A program made the position numbers and the translations under genes. 64,000 nucleotides of DNA from RUG12519 sp045649685 (GTDB lineage: Bacteria; Bacillota; Clostridia; Oscillospirales; Ruminococcaceae), in the NCBI GenBank assembly GCA_045649685.1, contig JAZRQJ010000007.1:1-64000 (forward strand), read 5' to 3'. Below are positions 15,441 to 25,110 of this stretch, one piece after another (position 1 is the first letter of the stretch; every line of letters starts with the position of its first letter). The notes below the pieces were generated by a model, which saw only the letters and a list, made by a program, of their open reading frames with translations, was not told the origin of the DNA and made no database searches.

Positions 15441-16703
15441 ATGAGCTTTTTGATAAAAGGTGGAAATGTTGTTTTTGATAATATTACCAAAATTTCGGAT
15501 GTTTTTATAAGAAATGGTGTTATAGAAAAAATTGGTGAAAATCTAGTATGCGAAGATGTTGAAATTATTGATGCTAAAGGATTAACGATTATTCCAGGTA
15601 TTGTTGATATGCATGTTCATTTTAGAGATCCCGGTTTTTGCTATAAGGAAAATATTGAAACAGGGTGTAATGCGGCAGCAGCAGGAGGAGTTACATCTGT
15701 TGCTTGTATGCCAAACACATCTCCAACTGTTGATTGTGTTGAAATCATTTCCTATATAAAGGACAGAGCAAAGAACTCAAAAGCTAAAGTATATCCCGTT
15801 GCAGCAATAACAAGAGGATTAGATGGAAAAGAATTGGTGGACTTTAAGTTGTTGGTTTCGAGTGGAGCTGTAGGATTTTCCGATGATGGACGGCCAGTTG
15901 AAAATGCTAATTTGCTTAAGCATGCAATTATTGAAACCAGCAATTTGAAAGTGCCGATAATTTCGCATTGCGAAGATTTAGACATTGTTGATGGAGGAAT
16001 TATCAATAATGGAAAGATTAGCAAACAACTTGGTGTTAAAGGTATAGATAGAGCTAGTGAAGATTCTGTTATAGCACGTGAAATTGCAATTGCTGCTGCA
16101 ACAGGATGTGAAATACACATAGCTCATGTTAGCACTGTTGGGAGTGTGGATATAATACGGGATGCTAAACGCAGAGGGGTTAGAGTAACTGCTGAAACAT
16201 GTCCGCATTATTTTATGTTGACTGAAGATAAATTATTGAAAAAAGATGCAGACTATAGAATGAATCCACCACTTAGAACAGAAGAGGACAGAATAGCAAT
16301 AGAGCAAGCTGTAATGGATGGAACTATAGATTGTATTGCTACAGACCATGCTCCTCATAGCGTTTCTGAAAAGGAAGATTTTTTGAGTGCTCCTAATGGA
16401 GTAGTTGGATTGGAAACATCTTTGGCTTGTGTTTTAACACATTTTTATCATTCTCACAAGATGAGTTTGATGGAAATTGTTAAATTGATGTCAAGTAACC
16501 CTAGTAAAATTTTAAATATAACTGGCGGAAAAATTTCTGAAGGAATGCCTGCAGATATAGCGTTGGTTGATTTAAATAAAGAATGGATTGTTAAGCCGGA
16601 AGAGTTCTATTCCAAAGGGAAAAATTCTGCGTTTAAGGGAATGAAACTTAAAGGTAAAGTTGTTAAGACTTTTTGTGATGGTAAATTGGTTTTTGAAGTT
16701 TAG
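15441..16703 (+). CDS. pyrC: Dihydroorotase
   Basis: 420 aa from the ATG at 15441, behind a clear GGAGG; an upstream in-frame start at 15381 would overlap pyrR without a ribosome site. It is a class I zinc amidohydrolase: DMHVHFRDPG near residue 58 holds the metal-binding HxH, ISHCED and IAHVST supply further histidines and ATDHAPHS the catalytic aspartate. It cyclises carbamoyl aspartate to dihydroorotate. pyrB, which makes its substrate and usually precedes it, is absent from this operon. Confidence 0.96.
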   Translation: MSFLIKGGNVVFDNITKISDVFIRNGVIEKIGENLVCEDVEIIDAKGLTIIPGIVDMHVHFRDPGFCYKENIETGCNAAAAGGVTSVACMPNTSPTVDCVEIISYIKDRAKNSKAKVYPVAAITRGLDGKELVDFKLLVSSGAVGFSDDGRPVENANLLKHAIIETSNLKVPIISHCEDLDIVDGGIINNGKISKQLGVKGIDRASEDSVIAREIAIAAATGCEIHIAHVSTVGSVDIIRDAKRRGVRVTAETCPHYFMLTEDKLLKKDADYRMNPPLRTEEDRIAIEQAVMDGTIDCIATDHAPHSVSEKEDFLSAPNGVVGLETSLACVLTHFYHSHKMSLMEIVKLMSSNPSKILNITGGKISEGMPADIALVDLNKEWIVKPEEFYSKGKNSAFKGMKLKGKVVKTFCDGKLVFEV

Positions 16704-16738
16704 TTTAAAATATTAGGAAGTTTGAAAGGATATTTTTA

Positions 16739-17650
16739 ATGGATAGACTCATAGAAAAAATAAAAAAATTTATGAATCCTACGGTTGTGGGGTTAGATCC
16801 AAAATTAGCATATATACCAGATTATATTAAAAAGGAGTCTCTTGATAGTTTTGGAAATACTTTTAAAGCAGCTGCAGATTGTATTGTTAAATTTAACATG
16901 CAAATTATAGATGCCATTTGTGATGTTGTTCCGGCAATTAAGCCTCAGATGGCTTATTATGAATTATATGGATATGATGGAATTTTGGCTTTGCATAAGA
17001 CAATTTCTTATGCCAAAAGCAAAGGAATGTATGTCATAGTTGATGGAAAACGAAATGATATTGGAACAACCATGGAGGCATATTCTAGAGCATATTTAGG
17101 AAAAACGGAGTTGTTTGATGGAAAAAAACAATCTGCATTTGATGGTGATTCTTTAACGATCAATGGATATTTGGGTAGTGATGGAATAAATCCTCTCTTA
17201 AATGATTGCTTGGAATATGATAAGACAATATTTGTTTTAATGAAAACTTCAAACCCCTCGTCTGGTGAATTACAGGATAGACAATTTAAAGATAGTGAAT
17301 TGGTATATGAACATATGGGAAATATGTGCGAAGAATGGGGAAAAGATACTATAGGTAAATATGGATATAGCAAAGTTGGAGCAGTTGTTGGTGCAACATA
17401 TCCTGACGAGTTGCGTAAATTAAGAGCAAAATGTCCGCATACGTTCTTTTTGGTTCCTGGTTATGGAGCTCAGGGAGGAAGTGCGGAAGATGTTGCTTCA
17501 GCATTTAAAGATGGTGTAGGTGCAATTATTAATAGTTCTAGAGCTATTTTGTGTGCATGGCAGAAGAACGACTGCGAACCATTTCAATTTGCAGAGCAAG
17601 CTCGAAAAGAAGCAATACGCATGAAAAATGATATTGTTGCAAGATTATAG
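16739..17650 (+). CDS. pyrF: Orotidine 5'-phosphate decarboxylase, type 2
   Basis: 303 aa, longer than type 1 PyrF and typical of the PyrF subfamily 2 found in many Clostridia and actinobacteria. It shows VVGLDPKL near the N-terminus, the catalytic VDGKRNDIG with the Lys-Asp charge network, MKTSNPSSGE and the phosphate-binding FLVPGYGAQGG region. It makes UMP from OMP in the last step of the de novo pathway. GAAAGGA precedes the ATG. It follows pyrC by 35 bases. Confidence 0.95.
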   Translation: MDRLIEKIKKFMNPTVVGLDPKLAYIPDYIKKESLDSFGNTFKAAADCIVKFNMQIIDAICDVVPAIKPQMAYYELYGYDGILALHKTISYAKSKGMYVIVDGKRNDIGTTMEAYSRAYLGKTELFDGKKQSAFDGDSLTINGYLGSDGINPLLNDCLEYDKTIFVLMKTSNPSSGELQDRQFKDSELVYEHMGNMCEEWGKDTIGKYGYSKVGAVVGATYPDELRKLRAKCPHTFFLVPGYGAQGGSAEDVASAFKDGVGAIINSSRAILCAWQKNDCEPFQFAEQARKEAIRMKNDIVARL

Positions 17651-17696
17651 TATTTTTTTACTTTTGTTTTGGAATTTTTAATTTGGAGGCCATATT

Positions 17697-18863
17697 ATGG
17701 AACATAGAAATAGTGGAAAAACTATTGCTAAATTAATATTAAGTGATGGTACTGAATTTGTGGGTTATTCTCTCGGAGCTAAAGGAACAGTTATTGGTGA
17801 AATTGTTTTTACCACTGGTATGACGGGATATTTGGAGACATTAACAGATCCTAGTTATTTTGGACAAATTGTAATTCAAACATTTCCTTTAGTTGGAAAT
17901 TATGGTGTTAATGAATCTGATGCTGAAAGCAAAAAACCTTGGTTGAGCGGTTATATTATTCGAGACTGTTGCAGTGAGCCTTCAAATTTTAGAAGTGAAA
18001 AGTTTTTAGATGAGTGGCTTGCAAACAAGAACGTTGTTTCAATTCAAGGGATAGATACAAGGCAATTGACCAAAAAAATTCGCGAAAATGGAGTTATGAA
18101 TGGGGCAATTACAACTGAAGAAAACATATATAAAGAAGAACTTTTAAGCAAAATACAAAATTTTAAAATAAAAGATGCTGTAAAAACTGTGTCTGCTTCA
18201 AATAAGGCAAGTTATAGTGATTCGGATTTTGATCATATAGAAGGTCTGCCTAAAAGATTTAAAGGTGATAAGCGTAAATTTAAGATATGTCTTATGGATT
18301 TTGGTGCCAAGAAGAATATATTGAAGAGCTTAGCTGAGCGTGGGGCTGATTTAGTTGTTGTTCCATATGATACAACTGCTGAGCAAATAAAAGAAATTAA
18401 CCCAGACGGAATAATGCTTTCTAATGGACCTGGAGATCCTATGGAAAATGTTTGCGTTATTGAAAATTTGAAAAAAATTCAGGAATTAAAAATACCGATA
18501 TTTGGCATATGTTTAGGACATCAACTTTTAGCTTTAGCGAATGGGGCTAAAACTGAAAAATTAAAGTATGGCCATAGAGGGGCAAATCAGCCTGTTGTTG
18601 ATGTGCAAATTGATAGAACATTAGTGACAACTCAAAATCACGGATATGCTGTTATTGGAGATAGCATTTCTGATGAAGTTGGTTTTGTTAGTCACTATAA
18701 TGCTAACGATAAAACTTGTGAAGGAATAGAATATAGAAAAATTCCTGCTTTTACAGTTCAATTTCATCCTGAAGCTTGTGCTGGACCGCAAGATACAGAT
18801 TATTTGTTTGACAGATTTTTTGATTTAATAGATAAAAATAAAAATTTGAAAGGTGGTTGTTAA
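17697..18863 (+). CDS. carA: Carbamoyl-phosphate synthase small subunit
   Basis: 388 aa. The N-terminal CPSase domain (VFTTGMTGYLETLTDPSY) is followed by a class I glutamine amidotransferase with LSNGPGDP, the nucleophile motif GICLGHQLLAL and the catalytic histidine/glutamate in QFHPEACAGP. It releases ammonia from glutamine for CarB. It precedes carB by three bases and is preceded by TTGGAGG. Confidence 0.97.
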   Translation: MEHRNSGKTIAKLILSDGTEFVGYSLGAKGTVIGEIVFTTGMTGYLETLTDPSYFGQIVIQTFPLVGNYGVNESDAESKKPWLSGYIIRDCCSEPSNFRSEKFLDEWLANKNVVSIQGIDTRQLTKKIRENGVMNGAITTEENIYKEELLSKIQNFKIKDAVKTVSASNKASYSDSDFDHIEGLPKRFKGDKRKFKICLMDFGAKKNILKSLAERGADLVVVPYDTTAEQIKEINPDGIMLSNGPGDPMENVCVIENLKKIQELKIPIFGICLGHQLLALANGAKTEKLKYGHRGANQPVVDVQIDRTLVTTQNHGYAVIGDSISDEVGFVSHYNANDKTCEGIEYRKIPAFTVQFHPEACAGPQDTDYLFDRFFDLIDKNKNLKGGC

Positions 18864-18866
18864 AAT

Positions 18867-21800
18867 ATGCCACTTAATAAAGATATAAAAAAGATTATGG
18901 TTATTGGTTCTGGACCAATAGTAATAGGACAAGCAGCAGAATTTGATTATGCTGGAGCACAGGCTTGTAGGGCACTTAAAGAAGAAGGCCTGGAAGTTGT
19001 TTTGGTTAATTCAAATCCAGCAACAATAATGACAGATAAGGCTATGGCAGATCATATATACATAGAGCCATTAACTGTGGAATCTATTGAAAAAATAATA
19101 GATATTGAGAAACCCGATAGTTTGTTATCTACTTTGGGAGGACAAACTGGATTAACTATTTCAATGCAATTAGCTAAAAGTGGGTTTTTAGAAAGTAGAG
19201 GGGTTAAGTTATTAGGAGCTAATCCTGAAACTATCGACAAAGCAGAAGATAGACAAATGTTTAAGGATACAATGGAAAAAATTGGACAGCCTTGTATTCC
19301 TTCTAGAGTTGTTGAAAATATAAATGATGCTTTGGATTATTTGGAAATTATTGGACTACCGGTTATTATACGTCCGGCATTTACTCTCGGGGGAACCGGA
19401 GGAGGAATTGCTAAAACCAAAGAAGAATTTTTAGAGATTGCATCAAACGGATTGAGATTGTCTCCAATTAGTCAGATATTGATTGAAAAATGTGTATCTG
19501 GTTGGAAAGAAATTGAATTTGAAGTTGTTAGAGATTCCAAATCTAATGTTATAACAGTTTGCTCTATGGAAAATTTTGATCCTGTTGGAGTTCATACTGG
19601 AGATAGTATTGTTATTGCACCCGCAGTTACGTTGTCAGATAGAGAATATCAAATGCTTAGAACGGCTTCTATTGATATAATAAGTGAGCTTAAGGTTGAA
19701 GGAGGATGTAATTGTCAGTTTGCATTGAGCCCAGATGGTTTTGATTATGCAGTAATTGAGGTTAACCCTAGAGTTTCTCGTTCATCAGCCTTAGCATCAA
19801 AAGCTACAGGATATCCTATAGCGAAAGTTGCAACTAAAATTGCTATTGGGTACACTTTGGATGAAATTATAAACCAAGTTACTGGAAACACATATGCTTG
19901 TTTTGAACCGGCTCTAGATTATGTTGTTGTTAAATTTCCAAAATGGCCTTTCGATAAGTTTGTTTATGCAAGGCGCACTTTGGGAACTCAGATGAAAGCA
20001 ACTGGGGAAGTTATGAGTATAGCGCCTACTTTTGAACAAGCGATAATGAAGTCAGTTAGAGGGGCGGAGCTTGGATTAGATACGCTTAGTTTGCCAGAAT
20101 GTGGAAAAATGACTGATGATCGATTATTAAAACAATTGTATGTTGTTGATGATAGACGGTTATTTGTGGTATATGAAGCAATAAAAAGAATTATTGCTTT
20201 TGGAAAAAACAGTACAGAGTCTGTGGCTTGGGAAGAAGATTTTAGTGCTAAAATGAAAAACTCTGAAGTTAATATAAAACGTAGTGATGCACAGAGTTTG
20301 GCAAATATGACAATAGAGGATATACATAATATAACTAAGATTGATAATTGGTTTTTATATAAACTTGCGAATTTAGCAGACATGGAATGTCGTATTAAAG
20401 GTGCGAAGAAATATGATTTTGGCTATTTGAATGAAAATTTATATCTAGCTGCTAAAAAGATGGGCTTTTTGGACTCAACGATTGAGCGTTTATCTGGACT
20501 TAAGATAAAAAATAAACGTAAAGCATCTTTTAAAATGGTTGATACTTGTGCTGCAGAGTTTGCGGCAACAACTCCATATTTTTATTCTACATATGATGAT
20601 GAAAATGAGGCTTCAGAATTTATTGAAAAAAGTGGTTCTGATAAAAAAAGAATAATTGTTTTTGGTTCTGGACCAATTCGAATAGGTCAGGGAATAGAAT
20701 TTGATTATTGCTCTGTTCATTGTGCGTGGGCTTTAAAAGAATTGGGTTATGAGGCTGTAATATGCAACAACAATCCTGAAACAGTTTCAACTGATTTCGA
20801 TACAGGAGATAGACTTTATTTTGACCCTGTTCAACTTGAAGATGTTGAAAATGTTATTGCAACAGAAAAACCTTTTGGAGTTATTGTTCAATTTGGAGGA
20901 CAAACATCTATTAAACTTACTAAAAAATTAAATGAGATGGGCGTTAACATATTAGGAACATCTGCTGAGTCTATAGATATGGCTGAAGATAGAGAAAAAT
21001 TTGATCAACTTTTGGAAGATTGTAATATAGCAAGACCACAAGGATATACTGTTTTTGAAACTCATGAAGCACTGGAAGCTGCAGATAAATTAGGATATCC
21101 TGTTCTATTAAGACCGTCATATGTTTTAGGTGGACAAAATATGATTATAGCTCATTCTGGTGATGATGTAGTTGAATATATGGAGATTATCACTAAGCAT
21201 AAAATTGAAAATCCTGTCTTAATAGATAAATATATGATGGGAACAGAGGTTGAAGTTGATGCTATATGTGATGGTGAGGACTTTTTAATTCCGGGAATAA
21301 TGGAACATATTGAAAGAGCGGGTGTCCATTCCGGAGATTCTATATCTGTTTATCCATCACAAAATATTTCTGCTGAAATAAAACAAAAAATAGTTGAATA
21401 TACTAAAAGATTAGCACTCGCTTTAAATGTTAAAGGATTATTGAATATACAATATGTTGTATATAAAAATGAGGTTTACATAATAGAAGTAAATCCAAGA
21501 TCGTCTAGAACAGTTCCCTACATAAGTAAGGTTACAGGAGTACCTATGGTTGATTTGGCAACAAAAGTTATGTTTGGGCAAAAATTGAAAGATTTGGGAT
21601 ATGGATTAGGATTGTTTCCATCAGGTGAGTATGTTGCGGTTAAAGTTCCTGTTTTCAGTTTTGAAAAGTTACATGATGTTGATACTCAACTGGGACCTGA
21701 AATGAAATCGACAGGAGAAGTTTTAGGCATTGCTAAAAACTTTAAAGACGCGCTTGTTAAGGGTTTGCTGGCTGCTGGTTATAGTATGAACAAAACCGAT

Positions 21801-22208
21801 AGAAAAGGCGTTTTAATTACTGTTAGAGATACCGATAAGCCAGATAGTATTGAATTGGCTGAAAAATTTAGAGAGCTTGGTTTTGAGCTTTTTGGAACAT
21901 CGGGAACGGCTTCATTTTTAAATAAGAATATGGTTCCTTGTAATACTGTTCAAAAAATACATGAAGGCGATAATAATACTTTGAAATTAATAGAGAGCGG
22001 AGAAATTAGCTATGTTGTTTCAACATCAGCTAAAGGACGTTTGCCTGTTAGAGATAGTGTTAAGATTCGTAGAAAAACTGTTGAACTTTCAATACCATGC
22101 TTAACTTCAATAGATACAGCTAATGCATTAGTTGACAGTTTGAAAACGGGTAAAGATATAAATGATGTTGAAATGATAGATATGGCTAATATGTCTGAGA
22201 ATATATAG
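18867..22208 (+). CDS. carB: Carbamoyl-phosphate synthase large subunit
   Basis: 1113 aa, within the family range though somewhat longer than the roughly 1070 of E. coli. It has two homologous ATP-grasp halves: IMVIGSGPIVIGQAAEFDYA at the N-terminus and IIVFGSGPIRIGQGIEFDYC near residue 595, each followed by the nucleotide-binding FTLGGTGGGIA and YVLGGQNMIIA segments. The C-terminal MGS-like allosteric domain (ELGFELFGTSGTASFL) normally senses UMP and ornithine. It supplies carbamoyl phosphate for pyrimidines and potentially arginine. Confidence 0.97.
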   Translation: MPLNKDIKKIMVIGSGPIVIGQAAEFDYAGAQACRALKEEGLEVVLVNSNPATIMTDKAMADHIYIEPLTVESIEKIIDIEKPDSLLSTLGGQTGLTISMQLAKSGFLESRGVKLLGANPETIDKAEDRQMFKDTMEKIGQPCIPSRVVENINDALDYLEIIGLPVIIRPAFTLGGTGGGIAKTKEEFLEIASNGLRLSPISQILIEKCVSGWKEIEFEVVRDSKSNVITVCSMENFDPVGVHTGDSIVIAPAVTLSDREYQMLRTASIDIISELKVEGGCNCQFALSPDGFDYAVIEVNPRVSRSSALASKATGYPIAKVATKIAIGYTLDEIINQVTGNTYACFEPALDYVVVKFPKWPFDKFVYARRTLGTQMKATGEVMSIAPTFEQAIMKSVRGAELGLDTLSLPECGKMTDDRLLKQLYVVDDRRLFVVYEAIKRIIAFGKNSTESVAWEEDFSAKMKNSEVNIKRSDAQSLANMTIEDIHNITKIDNWFLYKLANLADMECRIKGAKKYDFGYLNENLYLAAKKMGFLDSTIERLSGLKIKNKRKASFKMVDTCAAEFAATTPYFYSTYDDENEASEFIEKSGSDKKRIIVFGSGPIRIGQGIEFDYCSVHCAWALKELGYEAVICNNNPETVSTDFDTGDRLYFDPVQLEDVENVIATEKPFGVIVQFGGQTSIKLTKKLNEMGVNILGTSAESIDMAEDREKFDQLLEDCNIARPQGYTVFETHEALEAADKLGYPVLLRPSYVLGGQNMIIAHSGDDVVEYMEIITKHKIENPVLIDKYMMGTEVEVDAICDGEDFLIPGIMEHIERAGVHSGDSISVYPSQNISAEIKQKIVEYTKRLALALNVKGLLNIQYVVYKNEVYIIEVNPRSSRTVPYISKVTGVPMVDLATKVMFGQKLKDLGYGLGLFPSGEYVAVKVPVFSFEKLHDVDTQLGPEMKSTGEVLGIAKNFKDALVKGLLAAGYSMNKTDRKGVLITVRDTDKPDSIELAEKFRELGFELFGTSGTASFLNKNMVPCNTVQKIHEGDNNTLKLIESGEISYVVSTSAKGRLPVRDSVKIRRKTVELSIPCLTSIDTANALVDSLKTGKDINDVEMIDMANMSENI

Positions 22209-22241
22209 TATAAGGTTACTATAGATTGAGTAATTTTATTG

Positions 22242-22287
22242 TTGATATCTTGTAGATAATGGGTTATTATTTTAAATAATCCATTAT
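22242..22287 (+). promoter_or_regulatory. Inverted repeat with possible promoter before pyrK
   Basis: Between carB and pyrK, ATAATGGGTTATT (22256-22268) can pair with AATAATCCATTAT (22275-22287) with one G-U pair and a 6-base loop. The following T stretch is interrupted, so as a terminator it would be weak. TTGATA (22242-22247) and TATTAT (22265-22270), 17 bases apart, resemble a promoter whose -10 lies inside the repeat. It may be an operator, an RNA-processing site or a partial terminator. Confidence 0.4.
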
Positions 22288-22350
22288 TTATTTAGAAATT
22301 ATTAATATGAACAATGTATAAACTTAAATTTAATTAGAGTGGGAGAGAAT

Positions 22351-23103
22351 ATGGTTAAGGCAATTGCTGAAATTATAAAAAAGGATTGTTTGCAATCTGA
22401 TACATATAGTTTTATTTTAAAAAACAAGCAGGTTGCACAAGAAGCAAAACCAGGACAATTTATAAATATATTGGTTGACGGATTTACCTTAAGACGCCCT
22501 ATTTCAATATGTGAAATATTTGAAGATTCAATTAGAGTGGTTTTTGCTATTAGGGGTAAGGGCACTGCAAAGATGGCTGAGTGGAATGTTGGAACAAAAG
22601 TTGATATTGTTGCTCCTTTAGGGCATGGATTTAAGGATATTGTTCCTGATGAAAAATTATTAGTTGTTGGAGGAGGAATTGGAACGCCGCCACTTTTAGA
22701 ACTTGCTAAGCGGTCCGATCATGTTAAAGCTATACTTGGATTTAGAAATAAAGATATGGTTATTTTGGAAGAAGACTATAAAAAACAAGGAACAACTATT
22801 GTATGCACTGATGATGGAAGCTATGGTGAACATGGTTTTGTAACAAAATTTCTCACACAATCGCTAGAAACTGAAAAGTTTGACAGAATAGCAGCCTGTG
22901 GACCAAAACCTATGCTTAAAGCTATTGCTGAAATAGCTAATCAATATAATGTATTTTGTGAAGTTTCATTAGAAGAGAGAATGGCGTGTGGAGTTGGTGC
23001 ATGCTTGGGATGTCAGTGTATAATTGAAAAAGATGGAAAAAAACAGACAGCGCATGTTTGCAAAGATGGTCCTGTTTTTAAGTCTGATGAGGTGTTATTA
23101 TGA
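22351..23103 (+). CDS. pyrK: Dihydroorotate dehydrogenase electron-transfer subunit
   Basis: 250 aa from the ATG at 22351, preceded by GGGAGAG. The FAD-binding RRPISICE motif (about residue 48), the NAD-binding LLVVGGGIGTPPLLELA and the C-terminal 2Fe-2S ligands in CGVGACLGCQC plus a later Cys identify PyrK. It passes electrons from dihydroorotate oxidation to NAD+. It overlaps pyrD by four bases (ATGA), consistent with the obligate PyrD-PyrK heterotetramer. Confidence 0.95.
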   Translation: MVKAIAEIIKKDCLQSDTYSFILKNKQVAQEAKPGQFINILVDGFTLRRPISICEIFEDSIRVVFAIRGKGTAKMAEWNVGTKVDIVAPLGHGFKDIVPDEKLLVVGGGIGTPPLLELAKRSDHVKAILGFRNKDMVILEEDYKKQGTTIVCTDDGSYGEHGFVTKFLTQSLETEKFDRIAACGPKPMLKAIAEIANQYNVFCEVSLEERMACGVGACLGCQCIIEKDGKKQTAHVCKDGPVFKSDEVLL

Positions 23104-24014
23104 TTAATAAAATGGCGGTTAATGTAGCTGGTGTCGATTTTAAAAACCCACTAATTACAGCGTCTGGAACTTTTGGATATGGCAGAGAGTATGAGCAATT
23201 CTATTCTTTGGACAAATTAGGAGGCATTTCTATTAAAGGAACAACAGATAAGCCTAGAATGGGAAATTTGTCGCCTAGAATTGCAGAAACACCCATGGGA
23301 ATGTTAAATTCAGTTGGACTTGAAAATCCAGGAATTGATTATTTTATTGAAGAAACTTTGCCTTGGTTATTAACTAAGAATACAACTATAGTGGCAAATA
23401 TTGCTGGAAGCACACCTGAAGCTTGTGGTGAAGTTGCAGAGAAGTTAGATTCTACAGATATACATATGATTGAATTAAATATATCTTGTCCTAATGTAAA
23501 ACAGGGAGGAGCGGCTTTTGGAACTTCCGCTAAAGCAGCTTATGATGTTGTTTCTAAGGTTAGACAGAAAACACAGAAGCCTCTTATGGTTAAACTATCA
23601 CCTAATGTTACGTCAATTGTTGATATTGCGAAGGCTGCTCAGAGTGCTGGAGCTGATGCCTTATCGCTAATTAATACATTGCTCGGTATGAGGATAGATA
23701 TTAATACTAAAAGGCCTATACTTAGAAACAATGTTGGTGGACTTTCGGGACCTGCTATTTTTCCGGTTGCTGTTAGGATGGTATGGCAAGTATATAAGGC
23801 AGTTGATATTCCAATTGTTGGTGGAGGAGGAATTAGTTCTGCTGAAGATGCTATAGAAATGATGATTGCTGGGGCATCTGCTTTTCAAGTTGGAACTGCT
23901 ATATTTACAGATCCTTACAGTCCCATCAATATATTAGATGGTATTGACAAATGGATGACTGAAAACAATATTAAAGATATAAATGAAATTGTTGGTACTG
24001 TTTTAGAGTGGTAA
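23100..24014 (+). CDS. pyrD: Dihydroorotate dehydrogenase, class 1B catalytic subunit
   Basis: 304 aa. It carries the FMN-barrel motifs of class 1B enzymes: PLITASGTFGYGREY, NSVGLENPG, ELNISCPNVKQGG with the catalytic Cys, INTLLGM and VGGGGISSAEDAIEMM. It oxidises dihydroorotate to orotate in partnership with PyrK. It is the last gene of the pyr cluster here. The next gene, ruvX, begins 39 bases later and may be cotranscribed. Confidence 0.96.
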   Translation: MINKMAVNVAGVDFKNPLITASGTFGYGREYEQFYSLDKLGGISIKGTTDKPRMGNLSPRIAETPMGMLNSVGLENPGIDYFIEETLPWLLTKNTTIVANIAGSTPEACGEVAEKLDSTDIHMIELNISCPNVKQGGAAFGTSAKAAYDVVSKVRQKTQKPLMVKLSPNVTSIVDIAKAAQSAGADALSLINTLLGMRIDINTKRPILRNNVGGLSGPAIFPVAVRMVWQVYKAVDIPIVGGGGISSAEDAIEMMIAGASAFQVGTAIFTDPYSPINILDGIDKWMTENNIKDINEIVGTVLEW

Positions 24015-24053
24015 AAGGTATGGACTTATAAAAATAATAGTAGGTGATTTGTT

Positions 24054-24482
24054 ATGAAAATAATGGCTATAGATTTAGGAGATGCCAGAACAGGACTGGC
24101 TGTATGTGATAGAACTGAATTTTTAGCGTCTCCAATTGGAACAATAGTTGAAAAAGATTTTTCTCAGCTTCTTAATAAAATTATGACTGCAATTACAGAA
24201 TATGATGTTAAAAGGGTAGTTGTAGGACACCCTGTGAATATGGATGGAAGTTTTGGTGAGCGGGCGAAAAAGTGTGAAAAGTTTGCAGATGAGCTAAAAA
24301 AACTTACAGATATTTCAGTGGTTTTGTGGGATGAAAGACAGTCTACTATGTTAGCAAGCCAATATTTGAATGCTACAAATACTAGGGGAAAAAAAAGAAA
24401 GAGTGTTATTGATGAGGTTGCAGCAACAATAATATTGGAAAGCTATTTGAAATATAGAAAGAATCACCCCGATAGTATTTGA
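24054..24482 (+). CDS. ruvX: Putative pre-16S rRNA nuclease / Holliday junction resolvase YqgF
   Basis: 142 aa. The RNase H-like fold motifs are complete: MAIDLGDARTGLAVCD at the N-terminus, VVVGHPVNMDGSFGERA in the middle, LWDERQSTMLA, and IDEVAATIILESYL at the C-terminus with the final metal-binding acid. In bacteria this protein matures the 5' end of 16S rRNA; a resolvase role was proposed earlier. Its last 19 bases overlap the convergent small gene at 24464. Confidence 0.93.
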   Translation: MKIMAIDLGDARTGLAVCDRTEFLASPIGTIVEKDFSQLLNKIMTAITEYDVKRVVVGHPVNMDGSFGERAKKCEKFADELKKLTDISVVLWDERQSTMLASQYLNATNTRGKKRKSVIDEVAATIILESYLKYRKNHPDSI

Positions 24483-24823
24483 CCAAGCATTCCACTTTTT
24501 TGCAGAATGGGCAACATTGAAAAGATTTTCATCATTTTAATTGCTTCATCTGCTTTGATTTGGCGTTCTGGTTTTAATAGAGGTCTGAGAGCTCTTATAA
24601 ATTCAGTGTTTTTATCGTGTTTTGGTATTTGAGAGAATAATTGTTGCATTTTGATTAGCATAGCAGGATCTATTGGGAATGAGTCAGAATTTAAGTTATT
24701 ATTTTGATGATCTTCGTTTGAGTCATCATTTTTGCCTTCTAACATAGACATAGCCTGAGCAAATCCTTGCTTTCCTTCATCTGTCTTGAGTATGTTTTGA
24801 AGCATTTCTGAAAAATCCGCCAT
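24464..24823 (-). CDS. Hypothetical helical protein
   Basis: 119 aa with AGAGGTGAT upstream. Helical N-terminus (MADFSEMLQNILKTDEGKQG), an acidic Asn-rich linker (residues about 30-46), then helices with PAMLIKMQQLFSQIP, EFIRALRPLLKPERQIKADE and FSMLPILQKSGMLGQIL. The pattern of an RPLLKPER core followed by a methionine/leucine-rich tail recurs in uncharacterised proteins of Oscillospirales as I remember them. The 66-aa gene next to it is similar in style and lies 25 bases upstream, so the two probably form a unit. Confidence 0.75.
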   Translation of the reverse strand: MADFSEMLQNILKTDEGKQGFAQAMSMLEGKNDDSNEDHQNNNLNSDSFPIDPAMLIKMQQLFSQIPKHDKNTEFIRALRPLLKPERQIKADEAIKMMKIFSMLPILQKSGMLGQILSG

Positions 24824-24848
24824 AAGATATCACCTCTAGTTTTTATAA

Positions 24849-25049
24849 CTATTTTTTGTTTTGAAATTGATTTATTATGTTTTGAGCAGCTTTTGATTTT
24901 ATAATTTTTTCGGTCATTTCTTTATTGTTCATAATTTTTTTTATTTTTGCAGATTGTTCTGGTGACAAAGAATTAAGAATTTCTTCTGGCGATTTTGTTG
25001 AAGCCATTTGCAAAAGTTTTTTTATTTGACTTGAAGATAGATTATTCAT
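24849..25049 (-). CDS. Hypothetical helical protein
   Basis: 66 aa with an in-frame ATG and AAGGAGA upstream. It is entirely alpha-helical in appearance, with SSSQIKKLLQMASTKSPEEI, LSPEQSAKIKKIMNNK and a lysine-rich tail. It has no signal peptide or membrane segment. It is the first gene of the two-gene leftward unit and is divergent from the phosphodiesterase at 25111, with only 61 bases between the starts. Function unknown. Confidence 0.7.
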   Translation of the reverse strand: MNNLSSSQIKKLLQMASTKSPEEILNSLSPEQSAKIKKIMNNKEMTEKIIKSKAAQNIINQFQNKK

Positions 25050-25110
25050 GTTATAGTCTCCTTGATAATAATATTATTATTTTAGATTTGTTTATGAAAG
25101 GAAGATTAAA

